Shown here piece after piece: positions 51,979 through 61,410 of a stretch of DNA of 64,000 nucleotides. Positions within the stretch are counted from its first letter, which is position 1, and each line of letters begins with the position of its first letter. Both the position numbers and the translations under genes were made by a program. The notes under the pieces are model-generated. The model searched no databases. It was not told where the DNA came from and worked only from the letters and a program-made list of their open reading frames with translations. Source of the DNA: Pirellulaceae bacterium (lineage in GTDB: Bacteria; Planctomycetota; Planctomycetia; Pirellulales; Pirellulaceae); NCBI GenBank assembly GCA_029243025.1, contig JAQWSU010000051.1, positions 89,650-153,649 on the forward strand. Reading direction: 5' to 3'.

Positions 51979-53553
51979 ATGCCGAGCTCGACCACATTCT
52001 CCACTGTCGAAGGATCCACACGATTAAACGCAGTCGAGTGGGGGGGGCTGGTGGTCATCGTGCTTGGCGGGATTTGGCTTCGTGCAAGGCCTTTGTCTGA
52101 AAGCCTTTGGATTGACGAGCTTCACACCGCCTGGGCTGCGGCTGGAAACCTGGTCGAGGTAGTGCCACGAGCGTCGTTGGGGAACCAAAGCCCCCTGTAT
52201 CCTTGGCTCGTTTGGATTACCACCAAATTGCTGGGGACAAGCGAAGCAACGGTTCGACTTATTTCCTTCTTGGCCGGTGTGGCGCTGATCCCAACGGGAT
52301 TCCTCGTTGGTAAACGTTGGTCTCAGTCAAATGACTTGGGACTGTTAGTAGCGTTTTTGATCGCAATTGATCCGCATTCGATTTACTTTTCGCAAGAAGC
52401 AAGGCCATACGCACTTGTGCAATGGGTTTCTCTTTTGCAAATCGCGACCTTTGCTCGCTTGAGCGATCCCGCATCGCGCCAGCCATTGCCGCGTGATCGA
52501 TTGCTCTTAATTGGTTTGACAACGCTCCTTTTCTATCTGCATTACACGAGTCTACTGCTGATTGCGGGGGAGTTGGTTTATTTGGGGATTGCCTACCTTT
52601 TGAATTGGGTGCGAGTCCGTGAGGTGATCGTGCCTCGACTTGTGGAATTAGTTGCGGTTGGCGCCGCCACGATTCCTGCTTGGACCCACTTGCTGCAAAT
52701 CGCCGCTCGGCGCGGCAACTGGGCGCGATTTGTGCCGCAGCAAAGCTTGGGGCAACTGTATTATCTGTTTCGATTCGACGCGTTTGTTGTGATACCCGGC
52801 ACAATCTGTCTCGTGCTCTTGGGGATCGCGTGGTTACGAGGAAAGAGGTGGTCGCTGACGCAGTTGATCGTTCGCTCCTTGCTGTTGACTGGTTGCTGCC
52901 TCATGACTCCCCTTTTGTTGGCTTGGTGGCTGACCGATTGGGACTTGTTTCGCCTTTTCTTTCGACGCTACTTGATGGGCATGGCGACATTGCCAATGGT
53001 TTTCGCCGGTTTGTTGGGTAGTTTTCTACCCAAGTGGGCAGGGGGCCGTTGGATTTATGCGGCCGTGGTCTCGATTTGCGCCGTTGGCGTCTTGTTTCCC
53101 ATGCAGCCTGCCTTGATCGATGGCATTCCGCATTGGCACACCCAAGAAGATTGGCGTGCTGCCATTGCGTTTGTGAATCAACAAGAAACGGAGAATCACT
53201 GGCCCGTCTTTGTCCGCTCGGGCTTGATCGAGGACGACCAGTTGCGAACGGAATCGCCATCGGCTGAATTACGTGCGTACTGTCTGTTTCCGATTGGTTC
53301 GCTTTATCGCTTAGAAGCTCGTTCGGGGGCGATTGAGCCGCTCCCTTCGACGGAAAGCTGGCAGCTAAATGAGCAACAACGCTCCGAAATTGTTGAATCT
53401 GAGGGAGCGTGGATCGTTGTCCGCGGAAGTGAAGATACGGTGCAACGAATGGCCCGCCAACTTGTTGATTGGCTGCAACGACATGACATCCATGTTCAAC
53501 TGCGTCGATGGGCGTTTGGGCATGTGGGCGTGCTACGAGTCTCAGTCCGGTGA
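51979..53553 (+). CDS. GT39/GT83-type membrane glycosyltransferase
   Basis: 524 residues with about ten hydrophobic helices and a soluble C-terminal region (about 385-524). The acidic pair in SLWIDELHTAWAA after the first helix is the catalytic Asp region of lipid-linked-sugar-dependent glycosyltransferases (GT39, ArnT-like). GNQSPLYPWLVW follows in the same extracytoplasmic loop and the hydrophobic helices continue from about 85 on. It should use a polyprenyl-phosphate sugar on the periplasmic side. It begins 70 bases after the SNF2 stop. The acceptor is unknown; it might glycosylate envelope proteins or lipids. Confidence 0.87.
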   Translation: MPSSTTFSTVEGSTRLNAVEWGGLVVIVLGGIWLRARPLSESLWIDELHTAWAAAGNLVEVVPRASLGNQSPLYPWLVWITTKLLGTSEATVRLISFLAGVALIPTGFLVGKRWSQSNDLGLLVAFLIAIDPHSIYFSQEARPYALVQWVSLLQIATFARLSDPASRQPLPRDRLLLIGLTTLLFYLHYTSLLLIAGELVYLGIAYLLNWVRVREVIVPRLVELVAVGAATIPAWTHLLQIAARRGNWARFVPQQSLGQLYYLFRFDAFVVIPGTICLVLLGIAWLRGKRWSLTQLIVRSLLLTGCCLMTPLLLAWWLTDWDLFRLFFRRYLMGMATLPMVFAGLLGSFLPKWAGGRWIYAAVVSICAVGVLFPMQPALIDGIPHWHTQEDWRAAIAFVNQQETENHWPVFVRSGLIEDDQLRTESPSAELRAYCLFPIGSLYRLEARSGAIEPLPSTESWQLNEQQRSEIVESEGAWIVVRGSEDTVQRMARQLVDWLQRHDIHVQLRRWAFGHVGVLRVSVR

Positions 53554-53563
53554 GGACTGTCGT

Positions 53564-54529
53564 TTACGGCTTTGCCTTTTGACGTAGTCGTTCAACCTGT
53601 TCTTGCAGAGATTTCTTTGTCTCTTCGTCGAGCTGCTGTAGATCTAAATCGTTCTGTTTTTCAAGAGCTTCTATTGCCTGTTGGAAGCCTTTGTCTCCCT
53701 GTGGCTGGATCGCCGGCAGGCCCGCGCCGGGTTGGAATTGAATTTGAAGGCCAATTTTTTCTTCGCCATATTTTTTGTATAGCTGATGGGCGGCCGGGTG
53801 TTTTTGCTTGAGTTGTTCGAGGTTGTCAGCTTTGTATTCAGTTGTCTTCTTACCTTTGGGCCCTTTTTCTGTGACCGAAATCTGTATTTTTCCATTCGGC
53901 TCTTCGTGAATCGTGATTTCCTTGCCCCCTGTCTTGATGAGCGTGTCCTTCACCCCATTCACGTTTTTGCGAGTCGCACGTTCAATGTCATTTCCGGCAC
54001 CATTCAGACGCATTTTGAATTTGAACTGCCCGTTGTTGATTCGGAAAATATTCCGGGCGGGTTTTGCGATTTCTGTCTCTGCTGATTCTTCGGGAACGGA
54101 TTCTCCCAAAGCCCGTTTGGCGAGGCGCGAAGATCGGGTGTTTTCATTGTCAGAAATCTTACGCAAAGCTTGTCGAGCTAACTCTTTGGTCTTGGTGTTC
54201 TCGTTTTGGAAATGTTTTTCCAGAATTTCAATCGCGCGGGCGGCTGATTCGGCTGGTCCGTTTTGTGCGACCTTGGAAATTTGCGGAATGAGGTCGCTGC
54301 CAGCTGCTGCAAGTTTTTTTGTGGCTGCCTGACGTTGGGAAAAACGATCTGAATTCAGCTGTTGGACGAGTTGGTCGATCTCTGCATTTGACAGCGACTC
54401 GCGAGTGTCGGAAATCGAATCCACGGTGTCGGTCTGTTCCTTTTTTACCGGATTTGGATTCTTTGACGGATTGTCATCTGCAATCGCCGAACCGAACGCG
54501 ATGATCCAAATTGCCAAGCCAAATCGCAT
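53564..54529 (-). CDS. Secreted HEAT-like repeat protein
   Basis: 321 residues. A signal peptide (about 1-18, AIWIIAFGSAIA) precedes a charged linker. Then a helical repeat pair of HEAT/Armadillo type (about 45-130: RFSQRQAATKKLAAAGSDLI, ESAARAIEILEKHFQNENTK) follows, then a beta-rich part (about 150-230), and a Gln/Glu/Lys-rich helical end, likely coiled coil (about 270-321). The ATG at 54529 has a strong AAGGAG eight bases upstream and starts the signal peptide, so it is chosen over 54574. The repeats suggest a binding scaffold in the periplasm or surface; no enzyme motif is seen. Confidence 0.8.
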   Translation of the reverse strand: MRFGLAIWIIAFGSAIADDNPSKNPNPVKKEQTDTVDSISDTRESLSNAEIDQLVQQLNSDRFSQRQAATKKLAAAGSDLIPQISKVAQNGPAESAARAIEILEKHFQNENTKTKELARQALRKISDNENTRSSRLAKRALGESVPEESAETEIAKPARNIFRINNGQFKFKMRLNGAGNDIERATRKNVNGVKDTLIKTGGKEITIHEEPNGKIQISVTEKGPKGKKTTEYKADNLEQLKQKHPAAHQLYKKYGEEKIGLQIQFQPGAGLPAIQPQGDKGFQQAIEALEKQNDLDLQQLDEETKKSLQEQVERLRQKAKP

Positions 54530-54537
54530 ATCCTGTA

Positions 54538-54543
54538 CTCCTT
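54538..54543 (-). promoter_or_regulatory. Ribosome binding site of HEAT-like gene
   Basis: aaggag on the minus strand, eight bases ahead of the ATG at 54529; the best such site seen in this region. Confidence 0.8.
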
Positions 54544-54680
54544 GACGTTTCAGTGAAAGCCGCTGTCTTTTCATTCAATCCAGCCGCTCATTTGATGATG
54601 AAGTCTACCATAGTCGTGTCGGATTGCCGACTTTTTTGCACCGCAGACCGGGCCTGATTTGATGAATCCAGGTCAAGCGT

Positions 54681-55466
54681 TCAATACTTTCCGGAGATGC
54701 GTTCTTTGGACGGCAATACTTCCAGGCAGGTGGTCCACCATCCGGAAGTCACGGTGGCGATAAATTCCCGCGGTAAACGTTCACTTTCCATTTCTCTGGC
54801 CAGTCGTTGGAAGTCGTATTCGATAGGAATAAAATCGACCTTCAACTCATCGCTCGCAGGCAACTGTTCGACGAGTGTGTACCAGACATTTGTGTTGCCG
54901 TCATTTTCGGGCCTACCAAGCACTCCCACGTTGATGAAGTGCCGATTGTCCGCCAGTGCGCGGTGCCATTTTAACCCCGTATGGGTGGCGAGGATTATAT
55001 CTGCTTGATACTCATCGGCCAAGAATTTCAAGAACTGAGTGGAGGTTGTTGATGCCCAAAGGAATTCGTTGGTTCGCCGCGGGCTGCCGTGACAGAGAAG
55101 CAGGCGTTGTTGCCCCAGATCGAGTCGGATCTCGCTGGGGAGGTCTCGCAAAAAGTTTCGGTGTTCTGAGGATGTATGTTCCAGGGTATACGCGTAGCTG
55201 ATCTCGGCAAAGTGATTGTCGCGTGGGTCGGTGTACCCGCACTGGCAATCATTTAATTCATTGCCAATGGAGTTGTCATAGTTTCCCTGCACACATTGGA
55301 TTTGGTTGTCATGCAGGAGGGGGAAAACACGATCGGGGTAAGGACCAAATGCACCAAGGTCCCCCAGGCAGAAAATTGCGTCTGCCCCGCGAGTTTTGAC
55401 ATCGTGGATGGCGGCTTCCAGAGCCAAGTAATTATTGTAAATGCCACCGAAGAATGCGATACGCAT
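54681..55466 (-). CDS. Metallophosphoesterase family protein
   Basis: 261 residues of the calcineurin-like phosphoesterase fold. Metal-ligand motifs: MRIAFFGGIYNN at the start (where GDxH is usual but altered to GGIYN), FCLGDLGAFGPYP, QGNYDNSI (GNHD altered to GNYDN), LLCHGSPR and ATHTGLKWH. The changes in motif I and in GNHD (His to Tyr) suggest either an unusual metal site or reduced activity. The ATG at 55466 begins the first strand; an earlier one at 55493 adds only a few residues. It ends a three-gene unit with a radical SAM gene and a flavoprotein gene, so its substrate is probably a product of those. Confidence 0.87.
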   Translation of the reverse strand: MRIAFFGGIYNNYLALEAAIHDVKTRGADAIFCLGDLGAFGPYPDRVFPLLHDNQIQCVQGNYDNSIGNELNDCQCGYTDPRDNHFAEISYAYTLEHTSSEHRNFLRDLPSEIRLDLGQQRLLLCHGSPRRTNEFLWASTTSTQFLKFLADEYQADIILATHTGLKWHRALADNRHFINVGVLGRPENDGNTNVWYTLVEQLPASDELKVDFIPIEYDFQRLAREMESERLPREFIATVTSGWWTTCLEVLPSKERISGKY

Positions 55467-55489
55467 GAAGGTTTCCGATCGTGAATTCC

Positions 55490-56398
55490 TCAATTAGGTT
55501 TTGCAGTTGTCGATAAACTGCTCGATGAATTGGAACAAATCGAGCCGTATTGGTAGCAAGTGAAGCAAGCTCCGTGTTGCAGCGGATAATCGCCCAGTGA
55601 ATCAGAAAGTCGATCTGATAAGCGTGCTTCCGGTGATTCAAGTAGGATGGGGCAAACATGAACACCACGGTCGGACACGATACGACTGTGCTCGCAAATC
55701 AGTTGTGAAACCTCAAAGTCCTTCATCATTTCTTGCGTCACTCTTTCATCTTGGCGATATCCGTGGGTGCGATGTTCTTCCGCGCCCATCTGAAGAGTCG
55801 GCAGAATCTTGATGCGGGGCCGTTTGTAGCCGCTCTGTTGTAGGATCTGCACAAAGCCCTGGACCACCTCTGTCTCGCTCTCGACCGGCCAGGTTCTGGC
55901 TGCAGTGATGATTGGTAGGAAACCCAATTCGACCAATTGCACAACGCCTCGCATCGCTCGGTCAAATGTGCCGGCCCCGCGAATGGGATCATTGGTGGAT
56001 GGGGTGAATCCATCGATTGAAAGGCGAAATTCCAACGAGTAGGGGCTCGCGGCAGCTGCGGCAGCCAGGCGTTGTAGTCCATCGGTTTTGAAAACGGTTC
56101 CGTTCGTCAACACGGTGGCCGGGCCAAAGCGGAGTGTTTCCTCCAGAATAGCTACCATTTCGCGATTCAAGAAAGGTTCTCCGCCGGTGAAATAGTATTC
56201 CTTGACTCCGAGTGCGACCGATTCTTTCAGCCGTTGTTTCACCTGTTCGAGTGAGAGGAATCCGAAAGAGTCGTTCTTGGGGCTGCAGCTGATGAAACAG
56301 TGTTCGCAGGTCAAATTGCAAAGAGTGCCGGCCACTTGAAACCACAATTGATCCAAGTGGCTCAAGCTGACTTTGGGAATGTTTGAGGGTGAAGTCAT
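55490..56398 (-). CDS. Radical SAM protein with C-terminal cysteine cluster
   Basis: 302 residues. [4Fe-4S] motif LCNLTCEHCF (Cys27, 31, 34), followed by YYFTGGEPFLNREM and TVLTNGTVF for SAM binding. The C-terminal part has more cysteines (VCPILLE, GACFTCYQYGSICSN), which could hold an auxiliary cluster as in SPASM proteins. It overlaps the flavoprotein gene by four bases (stop and start overlap) and precedes the phosphoesterase gene by 23 bases. Function: unknown radical chemistry on a small molecule or peptide. No peptide precursor gene was found nearby. Confidence 0.88.
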   Translation of the reverse strand: MTSPSNIPKVSLSHLDQLWFQVAGTLCNLTCEHCFISCSPKNDSFGFLSLEQVKQRLKESVALGVKEYYFTGGEPFLNREMVAILEETLRFGPATVLTNGTVFKTDGLQRLAAAAAASPYSLEFRLSIDGFTPSTNDPIRGAGTFDRAMRGVVQLVELGFLPIITAARTWPVESETEVVQGFVQILQQSGYKRPRIKILPTLQMGAEEHRTHGYRQDERVTQEMMKDFEVSQLICEHSRIVSDRGVHVCPILLESPEARLSDRLSDSLGDYPLQHGACFTCYQYGSICSNSSSSLSTTAKPN

Positions 56399-57642
56399 GC
56401 CGAAGGCTGAATGCTCGAATAAAGGTTTAGGTCGTGGCGTCCTGCGATGACGGTGAACAGTTCCTGGATCTGGGTTAGTCCCAGAGCGATGAGGAACTGA
56501 GAGTTTCTCCCGTAACTCTTACTTCCCAATAGGTAAAAATTGGGTTCCGTGGTCATTAAGCTTTCAGACTGAGTTTCCGGTTGTTTCATGCAGTCGTGTG
56601 CTGGCGATGAAAGGAGCAACGCTGCCAGTTTCATCGGCCCGTCCGTCGCGTAACACTTATGTAACTGGAGCTCGGAAAGCATCATCATGTCCGGTTTGAA
56701 ACCCACATTGGCGATGATGCGATCGACGTGCAACGTTTGCTCGTCGGTTCCAATTACCTGGACTTCTAGTTGATCGTTGTTTGTCTCGCAAATTGATGAA
56801 ACAGAGTAGCCAGCTAAGTGGGTAACGAGGGAGGATTGAGTTGCGGCCTTGTTCGCAGCAGCGGTGAGCTTGCGACGTTCTGATAACGGGTCGTCTTCGA
56901 TGGTGCCGATAGGTAAATCGTCGGGGCGTCGCGTCACCCAGGTGATTTTCGTCTTGGGAAACTCCTTTGCCAATCCTACCAAGGAGACCACGGTGGTTGC
57001 TGCCGAGTAACCGTTGCCCACCACGAGGGTTTGACCATTGCTGTACTTTGCCTCTGCCGAGCGAAGGTCGGGGACCTGGTATTCGATGGCGGGATGGAGC
57101 CTTCGTTCGCCAATGGCTGGGAGGCCAGAAGGCCCCAGCCAGCGAGGTTGGTTCCAAGTGCCGGTCGAGTCAATCACGACATCCGCTTCGTGATAAATCT
57201 CGTCCCCTTGTTCGTTTTCAGTCAGAAGACAGAACTTGGTGTCGCCTCGTGACGGATGGCCGACGAATTCATGCTTGAGCGATCCTGCTCGGCCAATCGC
57301 AATTACCTTGGTCCGAGTTTGGAGATGACCGCTTAGTAAATCTGACCGGGAAAGCGGGAGCAAATATCGTTCGCGGTATTCCGAACCGGTGAGTAGGTCA
57401 TCGCCATCGGGCGGCTCGCATTGCTCGTCTTGAGCGGTAAGAGCAGCGATTCCTAGGGATGAGGCGTTCATCGAGAATGGGCTGAACATTTTGACATGAC
57501 CCCACTCCGATACATTGTTGCTGACCTCTCCCTGCTCAAAGATGGTGACTTGATAGCCAAGGAAACGGGCGTAGAGGGCCGCCTCAAGGCCGATTGGGCC
57601 GGCCCCGAGAATAGCAATCTTTGTGGTGTGTTCGGTTGACAT
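56395..57642 (-). CDS. FAD/NAD(P)-binding flavoprotein
   Basis: 415 residues. The N-terminal FAD loop is IAILGAGPIGLEAALYARFL; a second nucleotide-binding loop is TLVVGNGYSAATTVVSL (mid protein), and the IDSTGTWNQPRW segment is the ATG-like motif of this family. WVTRRPDDL marks NADP-type recognition. The layout resembles flavin monooxygenases and thioredoxin-reductase-like enzymes without the redox CXXC. The frame is open to 57738; the ATG at 57642 starts the Rossmann strand. It overlaps the radical SAM gene by four bases, so the two proteins are made together. ThiO follows upstream on the same strand, 131 bases away. Confidence 0.88.
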   Translation of the reverse strand: MSTEHTTKIAILGAGPIGLEAALYARFLGYQVTIFEQGEVSNNVSEWGHVKMFSPFSMNASSLGIAALTAQDEQCEPPDGDDLLTGSEYRERYLLPLSRSDLLSGHLQTRTKVIAIGRAGSLKHEFVGHPSRGDTKFCLLTENEQGDEIYHEADVVIDSTGTWNQPRWLGPSGLPAIGERRLHPAIEYQVPDLRSAEAKYSNGQTLVVGNGYSAATTVVSLVGLAKEFPKTKITWVTRRPDDLPIGTIEDDPLSERRKLTAAANKAATQSSLVTHLAGYSVSSICETNNDQLEVQVIGTDEQTLHVDRIIANVGFKPDMMMLSELQLHKCYATDGPMKLAALLLSSPAHDCMKQPETQSESLMTTEPNFYLLGSKSYGRNSQFLIALGLTQIQELFTVIAGRHDLNLYSSIQPSA

Positions 57643-57773
57643 GCGGGCTCGTTTTTCAACGGGGGATGATGTGCAAGACAGGATTATTGGATGAACAGTG
57701 AGTTGAAGGCAACCGTGCGATCGCTTACTGCAGTGCAAAACGCCGCGTTCTACATACGATTCGAGTCGATCGT

Positions 57774-58871
57774 CTAAGTTCGAGTTGGTGAAAAGGGAGC
57801 CAGATTGACGTCGATCGATTGACCTGTCATCAACCGTGACACGATTTGTGCGGTGGCTGGTGCAAGGTGGATGCCGCTGCGGAAATGGCCGGTTGCGATC
57901 GTGACGTTATTCCAGCGAGGAAGACGACCAAGATAGGGAAAACCATCTCGCGAAAAAGGACGTAAGCCAGTCCAGAATTTTGTCGGATCGGAGCCGAGGA
58001 GGGCTGGTAGCAGGCCCACCGCAAACTTTGTCAGATCGGTGATGCCCGCTGCTGTATTCGAATCATCGAATCCGACCTCCTCGACCGTTGAGCCTGCCAA
58101 CAAACAACCGTCCTTGCGAGTTAGCAAGTATCGAGGCCCTTCGTTGACAACCCCCCGGATGATTGGCTTCTCGAGTTGCCACATCAGCATTTGACCTCGC
58201 CTGGGTTCCACCGGCAGATCCAGTCCTAAACCTGCAACCGTTTCCTGTGACCAAGGGCCCGTGGCAACGCAAATTTGTTCGGCCGAAATTGCTCCATCCG
58301 TCGTTTCGACTCCCGTAACACGCTCGCCGTTTAAAATCCATTTTTTAAACTTCGTCTGGCTTTCAATCGTTACCCCCTTTTGTCGTAGGCAGATTGTCAA
58401 TGCTTCCAACAAACGCGGAGGATGAACGACCGCTTCATTGGGTAACCAGTAAGCCGAACGAACCTTGCTGAGTGCCGGTTCATGCTCATTCAGCCAGTCG
58501 GCGTCCACTTGCTCGAGTTGGACGCCATCTTGTTGCCATTGGTCAAGTGCCGCCCGCAAGGCAGCCAGTTCGCCTGGACGACGTGCGACGTATACACCAC
58601 CGCAGCGATTGTATTCCACGTCGACACCGCTTTCACGATGCAGTGAGTCACACCATTCGGGATAAAGCTGGTGACTCGTTTGACGCAATTGTTCCATCGC
58701 GTCGTGTTTTGCACGCGTAATCGGTGGAGGCAAGACGCCCGCGGCGGCCCAGGATGAGGATCGCTGGCTCCGTTGACAGTTAATCACGCGCACGCGGACG
58801 CCCAGTTGGGCGAGCTCATACGCTGTGGAGAGACCGATCATCCCTCCACCAATGATTAGGCAATCAAGCAT
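57774..58871 (-). CDS. thiO: Glycine oxidase ThiO-like FAD enzyme
   Basis: 365 residues of the DAO/glycine oxidase family, in thiamine synthesis supplying dehydroglycine from glycine. FAD-binding start LDCLIIGGGMIGLSTAYEL, then RSSSWAAAGVLPP, a block typical of ThiO. ATGPWSQETVAGLGLDLPVE and the C-terminal TGLRPFSRDGFPYLG with ATGHFRSGIHLAPATA match ThiO. No other thiamine gene lies in the window. It is on the same strand as the flavoprotein and may be an independent transcript. Confidence 0.9.
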   Translation of the reverse strand: MLDCLIIGGGMIGLSTAYELAQLGVRVRVINCQRSQRSSSWAAAGVLPPPITRAKHDAMEQLRQTSHQLYPEWCDSLHRESGVDVEYNRCGGVYVARRPGELAALRAALDQWQQDGVQLEQVDADWLNEHEPALSKVRSAYWLPNEAVVHPPRLLEALTICLRQKGVTIESQTKFKKWILNGERVTGVETTDGAISAEQICVATGPWSQETVAGLGLDLPVEPRRGQMLMWQLEKPIIRGVVNEGPRYLLTRKDGCLLAGSTVEEVGFDDSNTAAGITDLTKFAVGLLPALLGSDPTKFWTGLRPFSRDGFPYLGRLPRWNNVTIATGHFRSGIHLAPATAQIVSRLMTGQSIDVNLAPFSPTRT

Positions 58872-58968
58872 TGGGTCTTGCCGTCCAGGAAATCACATCC
58901 GAAGTTGCGGAGCATACTGTCCGCGGTGATTCTAGCCGCGGTCGGTCACGAGCAGAAGGACGTGCCGA

Positions 58969-59748
58969 TCAGCTTTCTCTCCGCCGCGGACCTGGAAAGA
59001 ATGCGTTGGTTCGCTTGATATATTCCCGATAGTCCGGACGACGATCTGCAATCGTCTGCTCGAGCAAGCGAACTCCCGATACGCGTAGCAGCAAGAAACT
59101 CATGAAGGCCGGGCTGGCGATCGTCCAGCCCGCACCGGCGGACAAGGCGACGAAATAAAATCCCCACCAGACGCAAAAATCTCCAAAGTAATTGGGATGT
59201 CGGGTGAATCGCCACAGTCCTCGATCCATGACTTTGCCAGAATTCTCTGGTTTTGACTTGAAACTCGCCAGCTGAAAGTCGCCGGCCGTCTCGAAAATCA
59301 TGCCGAGTAGCCAAATGCCCACCCCCGTCAAATCCAACCCACTCAGTGGCTTGTCGGCCGCTTGACCGATCACGAATTGAACGGGCAGTGAGACAAACCA
59401 CAAGATGACGGCTTGCAGCCAGAACACCTTCAACAAACTGACGATCCAAAAGCGATCTCCGTGGTAATCTCTCATGGCCACGTAGCGGTAATCCTCTCCC
59501 TTACCGCGATTCCGCCAAGTGAGATAGCCCGAAAGTCGCAATCCCCAGAGCGACACAAGCAGCAGTAGGAGTTGGCTTCGATCGACGCTGGCCGACGATT
59601 GCCAGAAGGTGACCCAGGCCACAATCACGAACCCGATCCCCCAGCAGGGGTCGACAATGCTCGAATCACGTCGGATGATGCTGACGACCCATAAGGTTGC
59701 CGAGAGCATCAGCAGGACGAACAGATTCATACAGACGATTGTGATCAC
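58969..59748 (-). CDS. DUF1295 membrane protein, steroid-reductase-like
   Basis: 259 residues with six or seven helices. The C-terminal half carries the DUF1295 hallmark: GLWRFTRHPNYFGDFCVWWG, then an ARG/EQ-rich end (LEQTIADRRPDYREYIKRTN). The family is related to 5-alpha-reductases and isoprenylcysteine methyltransferases, which use the RHPNYFG site. Candidates are reduction or methylation of a lipid. It lies about 97 bases downstream of ThiO on the same strand... no link to it is apparent. Confidence 0.88.
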   Translation of the reverse strand: MITIVCMNLFVLLMLSATLWVVSIIRRDSSIVDPCWGIGFVIVAWVTFWQSSASVDRSQLLLLLVSLWGLRLSGYLTWRNRGKGEDYRYVAMRDYHGDRFWIVSLLKVFWLQAVILWFVSLPVQFVIGQAADKPLSGLDLTGVGIWLLGMIFETAGDFQLASFKSKPENSGKVMDRGLWRFTRHPNYFGDFCVWWGFYFVALSAGAGWTIASPAFMSFLLLRVSGVRLLEQTIADRRPDYREYIKRTNAFFPGPRRRES

Positions 59749-59955
59749 GACGGCTGCTCCGGAGAAGAAATTTTGATCGGTATCCGAGGATTGATACGGT
59801 AGGAGGATTGTAGTCTTCGGCGGGCAGACGGCGAGCGGCTACTTCGAATTGGATCACGCGAGCGGGTGATTTGCTGGCAGGTTGACTTCTGTTTTGTCTG
59901 CAATTGAGATCGGGAACGCTCCGGGCCGGGTGCGGTCGGCTTGGAGATATGATTC

Positions 59956-61407
59956 TTAGGCGATAATCTCGTGTGCCACGCGGCCGTACACGTCAGTAAG
60001 CCGGAAATCACGCCCTGAGTAGCGATAGGTCAGCTGTTTGTGATCGATGCCCATCAGATGCAGAATCGTGGCGTGAAGATCATGGACATGCATGCGATCT
60101 TCAATTGCATGCATTCCAAATTCGTCGGTGGCACCATAGGTGAATCCCGACTTGACGCCTCCGCCAGCTAGGAACATGGAGAATCCTGTGTGGTGATGAT
60201 CTCGACCCACCTTTGATTTGTCACTCGGTTGTGCGTAGGGCGTGCGTCCAAATTCTCCTCCCCAGATGACTAAAGTGTCGTCTAGGAGACCACGCTGTTT
60301 GAGGTCTTGGATCAGTGCAGCGGAAGCTTGGTCGCTGTCGGCACAGAGTTTTTGATGCCTGTCGTTATTGTTTTGATGCGTATCCCAGGGTTGCTTGTTT
60401 TTTCGATCCACATAGTAAACCTGTACGAATCGGACGCCACGTTCGATCAACCGTCTGGCCAGCAGGCAGCTTCTTCCGAATGGTGTTTTGCCGTATTGAA
60501 CTCGGACCTGCGCGGTTTCCTTGGTCACGTCGAAGGCTTCAGCGGCCTCGGTTTGCATGCGGAATGCCATTTCCATCGATCGTATTTGTGCCTCCAGTCG
60601 CTTGTCGTTTTCTCGTTCGCGTTGGTGGATTCGATTGATTGCCGCGATCAGGTCAAGTTGGCGTCGTTGTTGTATTGGCAACATTTCTGGATGACGAAGA
60701 TTCGCAATCAGTTTGTCGACCTCCAGATGATTTGTGTCAACGGAGGTTCCTTGATGCTGTCCCGGCAGAAATCCGTTCGACCAAAGTTGTGGACCAACCA
60801 CCGGTCGACCTGGGCACAGAACGACAAACGATGGCAGATTTTGATTCTCGGTCCCCAGTCCGTAGGAAGCCCAGGATCCAAGCGATGGGCGCACGGGCTG
60901 TTGATGCCCAGAGCTCATCATGAGCAGGCCCGGTTCGTGATTGGGGATGTCGGTATGCATACCTCTTAACACGCACAAATCGTCGGCGCACTTCGCCAAG
61001 TGGGGCAGAAGTTCGCTGATGTTGACGCCGTTTTTTCCGTATTGACGAAATCGAAAGGGGGATGGCATGTAACCCGCTTTTGCAGCTTTAAAGAGATCGC
61101 CTTGGGGTTTTTCGCCCTCGTACTGAGCGAGTGCGGGCTTTGGATCAAACGTGTCCACGTGCGATGGTGCGCCATTCATAAACAGAAAGATGACGCGTTT
61201 TGCTTTCGGCGGAAAATGCACGATCGGTGTCGCTGCTGTAACTTGTCCCGTCTGGGCTACGGCTGGCAGATCGCTGGCTGGCAAAGCGCTAGCCAAGCCC
61301 AACATGCCAAAGCCGGCTGCCGAACGGGATAGTAATTCACGGCGCGAGAATCCGTGATCGACGTGAGCCGTTTGTTGCAACTCTGGGTGGCGTAAGTTGA
61401 CAGGCAT
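59956..61407 (-). CDS. DUF1501 protein, Tat-exported
   Basis: 483 residues. Twin-arginine motif FSRRELLSRSAAGFG near residue 23, then hydrophobic stretch to about 50. DUF1501 blocks: FLFMNGAPSHVDTFDPKP, VLRGMHTDIPNHEPGLLMMS, VVLCPGRPVVGPQLW, LARRLIERGVRFVQV, WGGEFGRTPYA and GRDHHHTGFSMFLAGGGVK. It is the partner of the PSCyt/DUF1549/DUF1553 gene immediately upstream (four-base gap). Compared with the other DUF1501 protein (7311) it has the longer, more common form. Confidence 0.93.
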   Translation of the reverse strand: MPVNLRHPELQQTAHVDHGFSRRELLSRSAAGFGMLGLASALPASDLPAVAQTGQVTAATPIVHFPPKAKRVIFLFMNGAPSHVDTFDPKPALAQYEGEKPQGDLFKAAKAGYMPSPFRFRQYGKNGVNISELLPHLAKCADDLCVLRGMHTDIPNHEPGLLMMSSGHQQPVRPSLGSWASYGLGTENQNLPSFVVLCPGRPVVGPQLWSNGFLPGQHQGTSVDTNHLEVDKLIANLRHPEMLPIQQRRQLDLIAAINRIHQRERENDKRLEAQIRSMEMAFRMQTEAAEAFDVTKETAQVRVQYGKTPFGRSCLLARRLIERGVRFVQVYYVDRKNKQPWDTHQNNNDRHQKLCADSDQASAALIQDLKQRGLLDDTLVIWGGEFGRTPYAQPSDKSKVGRDHHHTGFSMFLAGGGVKSGFTYGATDEFGMHAIEDRMHVHDLHATILHLMGIDHKQLTYRYSGRDFRLTDVYGRVAHEIIA

Positions 61408-61410
61408 AAT

